The position numbers were made by a program, and so were the translations under genes. From Mycobacterium lehmannii (GTDB lineage Bacteria > Actinomycetota > Actinomycetes > Mycobacteriales > Mycobacteriaceae), in assembly GCF_002245535.1 (NCBI RefSeq), contig NZ_NKCN01000018.1, positions 1 through 64,000 of the forward strand: 64,000 bases of DNA. Direction: 5' to 3'. The notes beneath the pieces are model-generated. The model ran no database searches. It saw nothing but the letters and a program-made list of their open reading frames with translations, and was not told the DNA's origin. Positions 50,797 through 60,497 of this stretch are shown in pieces. Within the stretch, counting starts at the first letter, position 1, and each line of letters begins with the position of its first letter.

Positions 50797-51976
50797 GCAC
50801 ACCCGACAACAACACGACCACGATGCCGGCGATCGGCACGACGAGCAGGCCGGTTCGCAGGCTCGTCGCGTCCGCGATCACCCCAATGAGCACCGGGGCG
50901 ACGAGGAACCCGATGCGCATCAGCCAGGTGAGGATCGTCAGGCCGCTGCCCGGTCGCAGGCCCGGCAGCTGATCCGCGGCGTGCATGGCCGACGGCACCA
51001 GGGTGGCCGCGCCGAGGCCGGCCATCGCGAAACCGGCGATCGTGCCCGGAACGGACGGGAACGCGAGGGCGAGGCCCATACCGATCGCGGTGATCGAGCC
51101 ACCCGTGCGTACCACGGTGCGTTCCCCGAACCGGTCGACTAGGCGGTCACCGACCAATCGCCCGATGAAAAGGAATGTGACGACGGCGATGTAGCCCGAG
51201 ACCGCGATCGGCCCGGGCGCACCGAGCGCGTCGCGCAGATACAGCACGGCCCAGGAGTTGCCTGCGTCCTCGACCATCGCACCGGCCACCGCGATCAGCA
51301 CCAGCGCGAGCAGTGCGGCGTACACCGCGCCGCCGGCAGGGCCCGGACGGTCGGCGCGCGCCTGCCGGTGGTCGTCGTGATCGGATCCGGGGAGTAGAAA
51401 GCGGTACGCGACGAGCACGACCACGCTGCACAACACCGCCGAGAAGCCGAGATGCGGCGCACGCGGAATACCCAACGCGAGCGCCGTCCCGCCCATCACA
51501 CCGCCGATGATCGCGCCCGCCGCCCACACCGCATGCAGCGAGTTGATGATCGACCGACCGTAGATGCGTTGAACCCGCAAGCCGTGTGCGTTTTGGGCGA
51601 CGTCGGTCACCGCATCGCAGGCGCCCGCCGCGAACAACCCCGCGGCCAGCAACACCGGAGACGTCGCCACGCCCGCGAGCGCCACGAAGACGCCGATTCC
51701 GACGGTGCCGACGACGGCCACCCGCGACGATCGGTAGCGCCGGATGAGCGCGGCCGCGGTCAGTCCCGCCGCCAGCGCCCCCGCCGAGAACGCCGCGACC
51801 GCGGCCCCGTACGCCGAATTGGACATACCCAGCTCGGTCTTGATCTCGGGGTAGCGCGGCAGCAGGTTCGCGAACACGGCGCCGTTGGTCAAGAACAGGG
51901 TTGCCACGGCGGTTCGGGCCCGTCGACTCTGCGGCTCCGCCGTCTCCTGTCGGTCGGGCGCCATACCGGCCGACAC
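50765..51976 (-). CDS. Major facilitator superfamily transporter
   Basis: 403 residues, about 12 membrane segments. TLFLTNGAVFANLLPRYPEIKTELGMSNSAYGAAVAAFSAGALAAG at the N-terminus resembles sugar/drug:H+ antiporters of the YbjJ type. Substrate unknown. Start GTG 51976; ATG 51964 is four codons later and equally possible. Overlaps the second SMR gene tail to tail by 32 nt. Confidence 0.88.
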   Translation of the reverse strand: MSAGMAPDRQETAEPQSRRARTAVATLFLTNGAVFANLLPRYPEIKTELGMSNSAYGAAVAAFSAGALAAGLTAAALIRRYRSSRVAVVGTVGIGVFVALAGVATSPVLLAAGLFAAGACDAVTDVAQNAHGLRVQRIYGRSIINSLHAVWAAGAIIGGVMGGTALALGIPRAPHLGFSAVLCSVVVLVAYRFLLPGSDHDDHRQARADRPGPAGGAVYAALLALVLIAVAGAMVEDAGNSWAVLYLRDALGAPGPIAVSGYIAVVTFLFIGRLVGDRLVDRFGERTVVRTGGSITAIGMGLALAFPSVPGTIAGFAMAGLGAATLVPSAMHAADQLPGLRPGSGLTILTWLMRIGFLVAPVLIGVIADATSLRTGLLVVPIAGIVVVLLSGVLSARRRQIRS

Positions 51977-52084
51977 TACCCACCAGGTCCGAGCCCGGAT
52001 TCAGCGCCGGTTGACTTCGCGCAGATCGGGTATGAGCGAGCCTGTGATGAGACGTGGTGACCGATTCCGGGCAAGATTGGCGAC

Positions 52085-54226
52085 ATGACAGGGCCCGCCG
52101 CGTCGCTAGTGGAGTTGGCGCGACGCTACGGTGTCGCAACCGATTACGAAGACTGGACGGGCACGCGCATCGCCGTGGCCTCCTCGACGCTGATCTCGGT
52201 GCTGGCCGCGTTGGGTGTCGATGCGGGCACGGAGGACGACCGCGCCGCCGCACTCATCGCCCACGACCGCGAGTACTGGTCACGCCACCTTCCGCCGACG
52301 GTCATCGGGCGCACCGGTGCCGCCTCGACGTTCTGGGTGCACGTCACGCACGGAAACCCGGTGTCGCTGCGGATCCGACTGGAGGACGGGTCGATGCGGA
52401 CGAACCTGACCCAACTCGAAAACAACAGGTCCCCTTACGATTTGGACGGACGACTGGTCGGCGAGGCGACCTTCGAGACACCCGCCAACCTGCCGATCGG
52501 ATACCACCGCCTGGAGCTGCATGCCGACGGGGCGGAGTTCAGCACCCCGGTCATCGTCTCCCCAGCGTCGCTAGTTCCCCCCTCCGGCAGGAACTGGGGC
52601 CTGGCCACCCAGCTCTACAGCGTGCGGTCCGAAAAGTCCTGGGGTATCGGCGATCTGACCGATCTGACCGACCTGGCAATATGGTCGGCCGCCCGACATG
52701 CCGCGGGATTCATCCTCGTCAATCCGCTGCACGCGGCCGCTCCGGTCGCGCCGATGGAGCCCTCGCCGTACCTGCCGACCTCGCGCCGGTTCGTCAACCC
52801 GATCTATCTGCGGGTCGAAGCGATTCCCGAATACGCCTATATCCGCCGCCGCAACCGGTTACGGAAACTGCGCGAGGCCGTGCAGTCGCGTGCCGACCGC
52901 GCCGAGAAGGTCGACCGTGATGCGGCGTGGAAGGCGAAGCGCTCGGCGCTGGAAGCGGTCTACGAGGTACCCCGCTCGGCGGGGCGGGACCTGGCCTACG
53001 CCGCCTACCGGGAGCGCGAGGGCCGCAGCCTCGACGACTTCGCCCGCTGGTGCGCGCTGGCCGAACGGTACGGCGCCGATTGGCACCAGTGGCCGAGGCA
53101 ACTGCAGCATCCTGCGGGTGAGGCCGTCGCTGAGTTCGCCGCCGAGCACGCCGACTCCGTGGACTTCCATCGCTGGCTGCAGTGGCAGCTCGACGACCAG
53201 CTCACCGGGGCGCAGGCCACCGCGCTACAGACCGGGATGAGCCTGGGCATCATGCACGATCTCGCCGTGGGCGTGGACCCCAACGGCGCGGACTCGTGGG
53301 CCCTGCAGGATGTGCTCGCGCTCGGCGTCACAGCGGGCGCTCCTCCCGACGAGTTCAACCAGCTCGGCCAGGACTGGTCGCAACCGCCCTGGCGGCCCGA
53401 CCAACTCGAGCAGCTCGCCTACGAGCCGTTCCGCGCACTCGTCAACTCGGTGCTGCGGCACGCGGGCGGCGTGCGGATCGACCACATCATCGGGTTGTTC
53501 CGGCTGTGGTGGATTCCGAACGGGGCGCGGCCCACCGACGGCACGTATGTGCGCTACGACCACGAGGCGATGATCGGCATCGTGGCGCTCGAGGCCCACC
53601 GGGCAGGAGCCGTCGTCGTCGGCGAGGACCTCGGCACCGTCGAACCGTGGGTCCGCGACTACCTCAATGAGCGCGGTCTGTTCGGCACCTCGATCCTGTG
53701 GTTCGAGGCCGACCGCGACGGCGCCCAAGGACCGGCGGGGGCCCCGCTGGCCGCCGAGCGGTGGCGCGAGTACTGCCTGTCGGCCGTCACCACGCACGAC
53801 CTGCCTCCGACCGCCGGCTATCTGGCCGGCGAGCACGTCCGCCTGCGCGACGAACTCGGGCTGCTGACGCGGCCGGCCGCCGAGGAGTTGGCCGACGACC
53901 GCGAGCAGCAGAACAGCTGGCTGGACGAGCTGCGCCGCGTCGGGCTCCTGGACGGCGACACCGAGGCGGACGCCGCGCAGATCGTCGAGGCCCTGCACCG
54001 CTATCTCGGTCGCACGCCGTCGCGGTTGCTGTCGCTGTCGCTGGCCGACGCCGTCGGCGACCTGCGCACCCAGAATCAGCCGGGCACCACCGACGAGTAT
54101 CCGAACTGGCGAGTGCCGCTGGCCGGGCCGGACGGTAAGAAACTGCTGCTCGAGGACGTCTTCGACGATGTCACCGCGGCGCGGCTCGGCGAGGTCATGC
54201 GGAAAGCGGTGCGCCCGGCGGTGTAA
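52085..54226 (+). CDS. malQ: 4-alpha-glucanotransferase (amylomaltase)
   Basis: 713 residues, GH77. An N-terminal beta-domain precedes the barrel (WGLATQLYSVRSEKSWGIGDLTDL). Catalytic residues are visible: nucleophile Asp in GGVRIDHIIGLF, acid/base Glu in VVGEDLGTVE, and third Asp in TTHDLPPTAGYL. It transfers alpha-1,4-glucan segments in glycogen/maltodextrin metabolism. Corresponds to Rv1781c, so gene order departs from the Rv18xx run here. ATG 52085. Confidence 0.96.
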   Translation: MTGPAASLVELARRYGVATDYEDWTGTRIAVASSTLISVLAALGVDAGTEDDRAAALIAHDREYWSRHLPPTVIGRTGAASTFWVHVTHGNPVSLRIRLEDGSMRTNLTQLENNRSPYDLDGRLVGEATFETPANLPIGYHRLELHADGAEFSTPVIVSPASLVPPSGRNWGLATQLYSVRSEKSWGIGDLTDLTDLAIWSAARHAAGFILVNPLHAAAPVAPMEPSPYLPTSRRFVNPIYLRVEAIPEYAYIRRRNRLRKLREAVQSRADRAEKVDRDAAWKAKRSALEAVYEVPRSAGRDLAYAAYREREGRSLDDFARWCALAERYGADWHQWPRQLQHPAGEAVAEFAAEHADSVDFHRWLQWQLDDQLTGAQATALQTGMSLGIMHDLAVGVDPNGADSWALQDVLALGVTAGAPPDEFNQLGQDWSQPPWRPDQLEQLAYEPFRALVNSVLRHAGGVRIDHIIGLFRLWWIPNGARPTDGTYVRYDHEAMIGIVALEAHRAGAVVVGEDLGTVEPWVRDYLNERGLFGTSILWFEADRDGAQGPAGAPLAAERWREYCLSAVTTHDLPPTAGYLAGEHVRLRDELGLLTRPAAEELADDREQQNSWLDELRRVGLLDGDTEADAAQIVEALHRYLGRTPSRLLSLSLADAVGDLRTQNQPGTTDEYPNWRVPLAGPDGKKLLLEDVFDDVTAARLGEVMRKAVRPAV

Positions 54227-54303
54227 CGCCGACGCCGTCTGCTCCGGTTTCACATTCGTCACGGCTGCGATATGTTCGCACCGCACCGACCTGAGGAGAT
54301 CAC

Positions 54304-54717
54304 GTGAACAAGCTTGTTGTGCTCAGCGGCGGGTTCGTGGCTGTCGGTTCGGCGGCGCTCGTTGGAGCCGGCATCGCGATGTCGCAACCGAGCAGTCTGA
54401 ACGTGGTCGGCGAACCGTACAACCGGGCGCTGCAGATCCTGAAGTCCCAGGGCGTCAAGGCCTACTTCGGCGGTTCGGTCGGCAGCGTGCTCCCCCAGGC
54501 GGAGTGCCTGGTCGACCAGCAGAAGATCACCTCGGGCGGCCGGATGCTGCTGATGCTGGACTGCAGCCAGAAGGCGGCGGACTTCATCGCCGAACAAGGT
54601 CCCTCGGGCGGTCCGACGGTCGGTCGAAACGGCGTCACCACCGTCACTCCGACCCCGGTGGTGCCGATCCAGGGCGCTCCCGGCGCGGGCACCCCGCCGC
54701 CGGCCCCGGCCGGCTAA
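54304..54717 (+). CDS. Small secreted mycobacterial protein of unknown function
   Basis: 137 residues. Signal peptide MNKLVVLSGGFVAVGSAALVGAGIAMS, a folded part about 30-95 (LNVVGEPYNRALQILKSQGVKAYFGGSVGSVLPQAECLVDQQ), and a Pro/Gly/Ala-rich tail PTPVVPIQGAPGAGTPPPAPAG. The VVGEPYNRALQILKSQG stretch faintly resembles a PASTA repeat. Two cysteines may pair. GTG 54304 with GAGGAGA 7 nt upstream. Function unknown. Confidence 0.8.
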   Translation: MNKLVVLSGGFVAVGSAALVGAGIAMSQPSSLNVVGEPYNRALQILKSQGVKAYFGGSVGSVLPQAECLVDQQKITSGGRMLLMLDCSQKAADFIAEQGPSGGPTVGRNGVTTVTPTPVVPIQGAPGAGTPPPAPAG

Positions 54718-54720
54718 CGG

Positions 54721-55155
54721 TCAGCCCTCCACCATCTTGCGCAGATTGGTCAGCGTCCGCCCCATCGTGCGGCCGACCTGGCGCGCGGCCACCCGGTCGG
54801 CGATCAGGCCCAAAACGTTGCCCGCGGACTCGTAGGACAACCGGAACGTCACCTTGGTGCGGCCGTCCCCGGTTTCGCGCAACCGGAACCGGCCGCGTTG
54901 TGAGACCCCGGTGAGGCCGATCCAGGACACCTCACGCGGCGCGTCGAACTCGACGACCTCCACGGTGCCGCCGATCGGCACCGAACCGACCTTCCAGTGC
55001 ACGGTGTAGCGGGACCCGAGGCCGGCGGGCGGATCGGTCATCGTCTCCCAGCGCTCCAGGCTGGCCATGAAGTCCGGATAGCACTCCGGGTCGCTGACCA
55101 CCTTCCACACCTGGTCGCGGTCGGCGTCGATGACGCATTGGCGTTGAACTCTCAT
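54721..55155 (-). CDS. SRPBCC-family polyketide cyclase/dehydrase-like protein
   Basis: 144 residues. VIDADRDQVWKVVSDPECYPDFMASLERWE and SRYTVHWKVGSVPIGGTVEVVEFDAPREVSW are typical START-like lipid/polyketide-binding sequence. ATG 55155, following the acyltransferase gene by 5 nt; the open frame beyond it is spurious. Ligand unknown; co-operonic with an acyltransferase suggests lipid handling. Confidence 0.88.
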   Translation of the reverse strand: MRVQRQCVIDADRDQVWKVVSDPECYPDFMASLERWETMTDPPAGLGSRYTVHWKVGSVPIGGTVEVVEFDAPREVSWIGLTGVSQRGRFRLRETGDGRTKVTFRLSYESAGNVLGLIADRVAARQVGRTMGRTLTNLRKMVEG

Positions 55156-55160
55156 CGTCG

Positions 55161-56006
55161 TCAGCCCAGAACCGGGAAGCGTCGTGTGGCGGCCAATTTG
55201 TCGACTCCTGCCTGCAGGCTGCTCAACACCTTGTCGTTGATGACGTCGTCGTCGCTGGCCGCGATGTCGTCGGCATCGATGGGATCCTGCACCTCGATCG
55301 CGATCTTCGTCGGCAGGGGCAGCCGCGGGATGAAGTCGCTGACGGTCAGCCCCCACGGCGGCGCCAGCAGGATGGGCACGCTCTTGAGGCGGGCCAGCCG
55401 GTCGGCCCTCAGCAGTCGCGCCAACCACTGGCCCCGGTCGAGGAACAACGCGGCTTCCTGACCGCCGACGCTGGCGACGGGCACAATCGGCACACCGGCG
55501 TCGCGGGCGAGTTTCACGTAACCCTTGCGACCGCCGAAATCGACTTCGTGTCGGTGCCACGACGGGCGGAACACCTCGTAGTCGCCGCCCGGGTACACCA
55601 GAAGCGCCCCGCCGGACTCCAGCGCCAGCTTGGCGTTCTCGTGGTTGGCGGCCACGGTGCCGAACTTGCGCAGCGAACCCAGGCCCGGCATCGAGACGAC
55701 GAGATTGTGTGCGAGTTGATAGAACGGCCGCTCGACGCCGAAGTAGGAGCTGAACGCCAGCGTGAACACGAACGTGTCGGGCGGGAGATTGCCACCGCTG
55801 TGGTTGCCCACCAACAACACGGGACCGTCGGCGGGGATGCGGTCCAGGCCGCGGACGTCGGCGCGGAAGTACAACGAAGCCAGCAGCCACAACCCCGGCA
55901 GCTGCTCACGGATGTAATCCGGATCGCGCTGGTCCAGGTCGGCCTTCGGAACCCGGTCGGCCACCTGCTGCTTGGCCCATCCGAGAACGTCGTCGATCGC
56001 AGCCAT
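55161..56006 (-). CDS. Lysophospholipid/1-acylglycerol-3-phosphate acyltransferase family protein
   Basis: 281 residues. PlsC-like fold with PVLLVGNHSGGNLPPDTFVF replacing the strict HX4D motif (the Asp is two or three places late), FGTVAANHENAKLALESGGALLVYPGGDYEVFRP as the second block and VPIVPVASVGGQEAALFL as the third. This variant is common in mycobacteria. Transfers acyl chains; substrate uncertain. ATG 56006. Confidence 0.85.
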   Translation of the reverse strand: MAAIDDVLGWAKQQVADRVPKADLDQRDPDYIREQLPGLWLLASLYFRADVRGLDRIPADGPVLLVGNHSGGNLPPDTFVFTLAFSSYFGVERPFYQLAHNLVVSMPGLGSLRKFGTVAANHENAKLALESGGALLVYPGGDYEVFRPSWHRHEVDFGGRKGYVKLARDAGVPIVPVASVGGQEAALFLDRGQWLARLLRADRLARLKSVPILLAPPWGLTVSDFIPRLPLPTKIAIEVQDPIDADDIAASDDDVINDKVLSSLQAGVDKLAATRRFPVLG

Positions 56007-56093
56007 GAACGTGTTATAGACGCGCCCCGCCTACCGCAAACCTGCCTTCTGACCTACCGCACGTAGACTGTGCGGCACGAAGGAGGAGCCGAG

Positions 56094-57047
56094 ATGGCAC
56101 TATCGCCGGCCCGCCCTGGGGGCCATTTGCCGGCTCAGCCGGTGGAAGCCCTACGTCCACGCCGTTTCGCACACGAGGTCGACCCCGGCCCGGTCCAGAT
56201 CCAGGCCCGCAAGGTGCATTTCGACCTGTCCGGAGTGCCCCTCGAGTGGATCCCCGGCCATCCGGTGGCCTCCACCATGATCAACCTGTTCAACGTGGTG
56301 CTGCCCGCCGCCGAGCACTGGTTCGTCCGCACCTACAACGAGGCGCTGCCCTTGGTGAGGGACCCCAAGCTCGCCGACGACATCCGCGGCTTCATCGGCC
56401 AGGAGGCGACGCACGCCGCAGCCCACGATGACGTGATCTCCGACTTCCTCATCGGCAACGGGGTCGACCCGAAGCCGATGCTGGACCTCGTCGGATACAT
56501 GTTCGAAAAGGTCTTGGCGCCAAAGCATTTCGACGACCCCGAACGGCGCCTCAGCAACCTGTGCGAGCGGCTGTGGCTGATCGCGGCGATCGAGCACTAC
56601 ACCGCGGTGCTCGGTGACTTCGCGCTGAACTCCACCTGGGACGACCACGGCGCGGACCCGACCCTGGTCGACCTGTTCCGCTGGCACGGCAGCGAAGAGG
56701 TCGAGCACCGTTGCGTCGCCCACGACGTGGCGGTCTACTTCCACGACAGCTATCCCGACCGGATCCGGGCGATGACGGTCGCTGCGACGGCGATATTCAC
56801 CTTCTTCCAACGCGGCACCTGGTACCTGCTGAAGTCCGATCCCAGCAGCGACATCGGCTGGTTCCAGATGCAGCGCATGCGGATGCGCGACTCCGAACTT
56901 GGCCTGCTGCCGAAGTTCCGGACCCTGTTCGGGGCGAACACGCTGTCCTACTTCCGCCCCGGCTACTCGCCAGAGGACATGGGGTCGACCGCCCAGGCCG
57001 TGGCCTACCTGGCCACCTCACCCGCCGCGCGCGCCGCGCACCGTTGA
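56094..57047 (+). CDS. PF10118 metal-dependent hydrolase-like, ferritin-type di-iron protein
   Basis: 317 residues. Helical protein with GQEATHAAAHDD (ExxH) and GSEEVEHRCVAHD (ExxH) motifs about 95 residues apart, the pattern of a ferritin-like di-iron site, although the family name is 'metal-dependent hydrolase'. ATG 56094 has AGGAGG 7 nt upstream. Its stop overlaps the start of the reductase gene (TGATG), so the reductase is probably its electron donor. Confidence 0.82.
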   Translation: MALSPARPGGHLPAQPVEALRPRRFAHEVDPGPVQIQARKVHFDLSGVPLEWIPGHPVASTMINLFNVVLPAAEHWFVRTYNEALPLVRDPKLADDIRGFIGQEATHAAAHDDVISDFLIGNGVDPKPMLDLVGYMFEKVLAPKHFDDPERRLSNLCERLWLIAAIEHYTAVLGDFALNSTWDDHGADPTLVDLFRWHGSEEVEHRCVAHDVAVYFHDSYPDRIRAMTVAATAIFTFFQRGTWYLLKSDPSSDIGWFQMQRMRMRDSELGLLPKFRTLFGANTLSYFRPGYSPEDMGSTAQAVAYLATSPAARAAHR

Positions 57048-58153
57048 TGGGTCTGCGCGAGCGCTACCGGCAACTGCCTGCCCATCCGCTGCGGCCGGGA
57101 CGGCGCTACGCGATGATCGGCATCGCCGACGTCGTGATCAACTCAATGGAAGCGTTGGCCGGCGCCGTCCGCAAGGTCACACCTCCCCGCGAGCTCGACC
57201 GCACCCTGATCCTGCGGGTCGCCGAGCGCGAGGTGGTGGCCCGCGACGAGAACGTCGTGGCGCTGACGCTGGTCGCCGCCGACGGCGGACCGCTGCCCCG
57301 GTGGCATCCCGGTTCGCACATCGACATCACGCTGCCCAGCGGGCTGGTGCGGCAGTACTCGCTGTGCGGCGATCCCGCCCGCGCCGACAGCTACCGCATC
57401 GCCGTGCGGCGCATCCCCGACGGCGGCGGCGGTTCGATCGAAGTGCACGAGGGGCTGCACGCCGGCGCGACCGTGACCTCACACGGGCCCCGTAACGCGT
57501 TCCCGTTGACCGTTCCCGGCTACGGCTCCCCTACCCGGCGCCTGCGGTTCGTCGCAGGCGGCATCGGCATCACCCCGATCCTGCCGATGCTGCGGTTGGC
57601 GCAAGCGCTCGGTGTGGAGTGGTCGATGGTGTACACCGGCCGCAGCCACGACAGCCTCCCGTTCATCGAGGAAGTCGCACGGTTCGGCTCTCGCGTGCAG
57701 ATTCGCACTGACGACGTCGACGGACTGCCTGCCGCCGACGACCTGCTCGGCGACTGCCCCGACGGCACCGCGGTCTACGCGTGCGGTCCGGCGGCGATGC
57801 TGACCGTCATCCGCGAGCGGCTGGTCGGGCGCGACAACGTGGAACTGCATTTCGAACGGTTCGCCGCCCCGCCCGTCGAGGACGGCACGAACTTCTCGGT
57901 GACGGTGGCCGCACACGGCCAGACCATCGACGTCGGCGCCGAGGAGACGCTGCTCGCAGCGCTGCGCAGATCCGGCGTTCAGGCGCCGTATTCGTGTCAG
58001 CAGGGCTTCTGCGGTACGTGTCGCACCCGCGTGCTGGCCGGCGCCGTCGACCACCGCGACACGCTGCTCACCGACACCGAACGCGACGGCGGGCTGATGC
58101 TGATCTGCATCTCCCGCGCCGCCGAAGGTTCCCATCTGACACTCGAGCTGTAG
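57047..58153 (+). CDS. PDR/VanB-type oxidoreductase with C-terminal 2Fe-2S ferredoxin domain
   Basis: 368 residues. After an N-terminal hydrophobic stretch, an FMN domain ([20 protein letters not shown]), a NAD domain ([30 protein letters not shown]) and a C-terminal plant-type ferredoxin ([18 protein letters not shown], later LICISRA, four cysteines). The order is that of phthalate dioxygenase reductase. It would transfer electrons from NADH to an oxygenase, most simply the PF10118 partner translated with it. Confidence 0.92.
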   Translation: MGLRERYRQLPAHPLRPGRRYAMIGIADVVINSMEALAGAVRKVTPPRELDRTLILRVAEREVVARDENVVALTLVAADGGPLPRWHPGSHIDITLPSGLVRQYSLCGDPARADSYRIAVRRIPDGGGGSIEVHEGLHAGATVTSHGPRNAFPLTVPGYGSPTRRLRFVAGGIGITPILPMLRLAQALGVEWSMVYTGRSHDSLPFIEEVARFGSRVQIRTDDVDGLPAADDLLGDCPDGTAVYACGPAAMLTVIRERLVGRDNVELHFERFAAPPVEDGTNFSVTVAAHGQTIDVGAEETLLAALRRSGVQAPYSCQQGFCGTCRTRVLAGAVDHRDTLLTDTERDGGLMLICISRAAEGSHLTLEL

Positions 58154-58173
58154 TCGTCTCGTACTATTCGCCC

Positions 58174-59625
58174 ATGCCGTTGGCCGAGGGGGAGACTTTC
58201 GCCGGATACACCATCGTGCGACTACTCGGCTCCGGCGGAATGGGCGAGGTCTATCTGGCCGACCATCCGCGCCTGCCCCGACGCGACGCGCTCAAGGTGC
58301 TTCCCGCGTCGGTGTCGGCCGACGACGAGTACCGCAGACGGTTCCAGCGTGAGGCCGACATCGCGGCCACGCTGTGGCACCCGCACATCGTCGGGATCCA
58401 CGATCGCGGCGAGGCCGACGGCCAGATCTGGATCTCGATGGACTATGTCGACGGCACCGACGCGGCGCAACTTTTGAAGGAGCACCATCCCAACGGCATG
58501 CCTCCGAGGGAGGTCGCCGCGATCGTCGCCGCCATCGCCGACGCCCTGGACTACGCCCACCAGGGCGGCCTGCTGCACCGCGATGTCAAACCCGCCAACA
58601 TCCTGCTCACCAGGCCCGAGGCAGACGATCGGCGAATCCTGTTGGCCGACTTCGGCATCGCCCGCTGGGCCGACGATGTCAGCGGTCTGACCGCGACCAA
58701 CATGACGGTGGGCACGGTGTCCTACGCCGCACCCGAGCAGTTGATGGGCGAGACGCTCGACGGCCGCGCCGATCAATATGCGTTGGCCGCCACCGCATTT
58801 CATCTGCTGACCGGGTCGCCGCCGTTCCGTAACTCGAACCCGGCCGTGGTCATCAGCCAGCACCTGTCGGCGGCGCCGCCCGCGATCGGCTCCCACCGAC
58901 CGGACCTCGCGAACCTGGACCCCGTGCTGGCCAAGGCGCTGTCGAAGAACCCCAAAGAACGGTTCGAGCGTTGCGCGGACTTCGCCAGGGCGCTCAGCCA
59001 CCACCTCGGTGTCGACTCGGCGGACCCCGACAGCACCCGCCTCGCCGTGGCCGCCGCTCAACCGAAGAAGTCGTGGCTGCGGCCTGGGATCATGGTGCCC
59101 GCGGTACTCGCGGTGCTGCTGGTCGCGGCGGTCGTGGTGGCAGCCTTCCTGTTCGGCGAGGAACGCGCGAACGCCCCGGGCAGGTCGGCGACGGCTGCGT
59201 CGTCGACACCGCCGGCCGCACCTCCTCCGCCACCGCCACCGCCACCGCCGGCGACGCCGACGACCAGCGACACTCCCACGACCACCGCAACCGAGGACGA
59301 CGCCGCCACCACAACGGCGCCGTCCACGCCCGCCGACGACTCCGCCGCGGTGATCGGGGCCAACTGCTCCCCCGAGGGCGCGACCGCCCAGACCGCCGAC
59401 GGTTCGACCGCCTACTGCTCGACACTGCAGAGCACTGGCGCCACGATCTGGTCACTGACCGAGGGCGACGTCCCGAGCCCGACGGTCACCACCGAGGTGA
59501 CCGAGCCACCGCTGCCGGTCGCCGAGGAATCGCCCGTCCGAGTGTGCATGGAGCAGACCGGCCAGACCCGCCGCGAGTGTCGCAGGGACATCCGCGAAAG
59601 CAACGGTTTGCCGCCGCTGCCATGA
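58174..59625 (+). CDS. Membrane Ser/Thr protein kinase (Pkn family)
   Basis: 483 residues. Kinase domain about 11-270: glycine loop [15 protein letters not shown], Lys in [18 protein letters not shown] and LADFGIARW with the DFG aspartate, APEQLMG. A membrane helix [22 protein letters not shown] near 306-327 leads to an extracytoplasmic tail with a Pro/Thr-rich linker ([18 protein letters not shown]) and four cysteines (NCSPEG, AYCST, RVCME, ECRRD). Domain plan is like PknF/PknI. ATG 58174; ATGA overlap with the next gene. Confidence 0.95.
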   Translation: MPLAEGETFAGYTIVRLLGSGGMGEVYLADHPRLPRRDALKVLPASVSADDEYRRRFQREADIAATLWHPHIVGIHDRGEADGQIWISMDYVDGTDAAQLLKEHHPNGMPPREVAAIVAAIADALDYAHQGGLLHRDVKPANILLTRPEADDRRILLADFGIARWADDVSGLTATNMTVGTVSYAAPEQLMGETLDGRADQYALAATAFHLLTGSPPFRNSNPAVVISQHLSAAPPAIGSHRPDLANLDPVLAKALSKNPKERFERCADFARALSHHLGVDSADPDSTRLAVAAAQPKKSWLRPGIMVPAVLAVLLVAAVVVAAFLFGEERANAPGRSATAASSTPPAAPPPPPPPPPPATPTTSDTPTTTATEDDAATTTAPSTPADDSAAVIGANCSPEGATAQTADGSTAYCSTLQSTGATIWSLTEGDVPSPTVTTEVTEPPLPVAEESPVRVCMEQTGQTRRECRRDIRESNGLPPLP

Positions 59626-60497
59626 AATACGCCGTCGTCGCGCCCGTTGCGGCGGGCGTCACCGCAGACCCCGCCTTCATGGCCGCGTTCGCCGCGCACA
59701 TGGAGGCCTGCGGGTTCGAATCACTGGTCGTGGTTGAGCACACCGTGCTGATGTCGGAGTACACCAGCGTCTATCCCTACGACGAGTCCGGCCGGGTCGA
59801 ACTACCCGCCGACTGCGACGTGCCCGATCCGCTCGACCTGCTCGCCTTCCTGGCCGGTCACACCCGGCGACTGGGCCTCGCCACCGGCGTGCTCGTGCTG
59901 CCCAACCATCACCCCGTCGTGTTGGCCAAGCGGGTGGCGACCGTCGACGTTCTCTCGGGCGGACGACTGCGGTTGTGCGTGGGAACGGGTTGGCTCAAAG
60001 AGGAGATCGAGGCGTGCGGGGCCGACTTCGGCAGCCGGGGCCGGCGCGCCGACGAGCAACTCGCCGTGCTGCGGCTGCTCTGGCAGGACCGCCCCGAAGG
60101 AGCCGACTTCCACGGCGAGTTCTTCGATTTCGACAACGCCATGAGTTATCCGAAGCCCGTGTCGCACATACCGATTCACATCGGAGGGCACAGCAGGGCG
60201 GCGGCAAGGCGAGCGGGTAGGCTCGGCGACGGGTTTCAACCGCTCGGTGTCGGCGGCGCAGAACTGGCCGAACTCGTCTCGTTGATGCGCGAGGAGGCCG
60301 AACGGTGCGGGCGTGACCCCGATGCGCTGGAACTTTCGCTCGGGCATCTCGTCACCAAGATCGACAGTGAGCGGGCGGCCAAACTGGAGGCGCGCGGTGC
60401 GGACCGCTTGATCCTGGCCATGCCGCCGACGGCCGATATCGACGAAGCGCGCGACGCATTGTCCGCATGCGCGCAGCGGCTGGGGCTTGGCGCATGA
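59622..60497 (+). CDS. LLM-class F420-dependent oxidoreductase
   Basis: 291 residues, TIM barrel of the luciferase-like family: [63 protein letters not shown] 59622 overlaps the kinase stop by 4 nt and its own stop overlaps the next gene by 4 nt, so three genes are coupled. Substrate unknown. Confidence 0.9.
   Translation: MKYAVVAPVAAGVTADPAFMAAFAAHMEACGFESLVVVEHTVLMSEYTSVYPYDESGRVELPADCDVPDPLDLLAFLAGHTRRLGLATGVLVLPNHHPVVLAKRVATVDVLSGGRLRLCVGTGWLKEEIEACGADFGSRGRRADEQLAVLRLLWQDRPEGADFHGEFFDFDNAMSYPKPVSHIPIHIGGHSRAAARRAGRLGDGFQPLGVGGAELAELVSLMREEAERCGRDPDALELSLGHLVTKIDSERAAKLEARGADRLILAMPPTADIDEARDALSACAQRLGLGA

Noticed and set aside
52054-54286. Alternative long frames over malQ on both strands
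   Set aside because: malQ carries all three GH77 catalytic residues; the others have no protein-like motifs.
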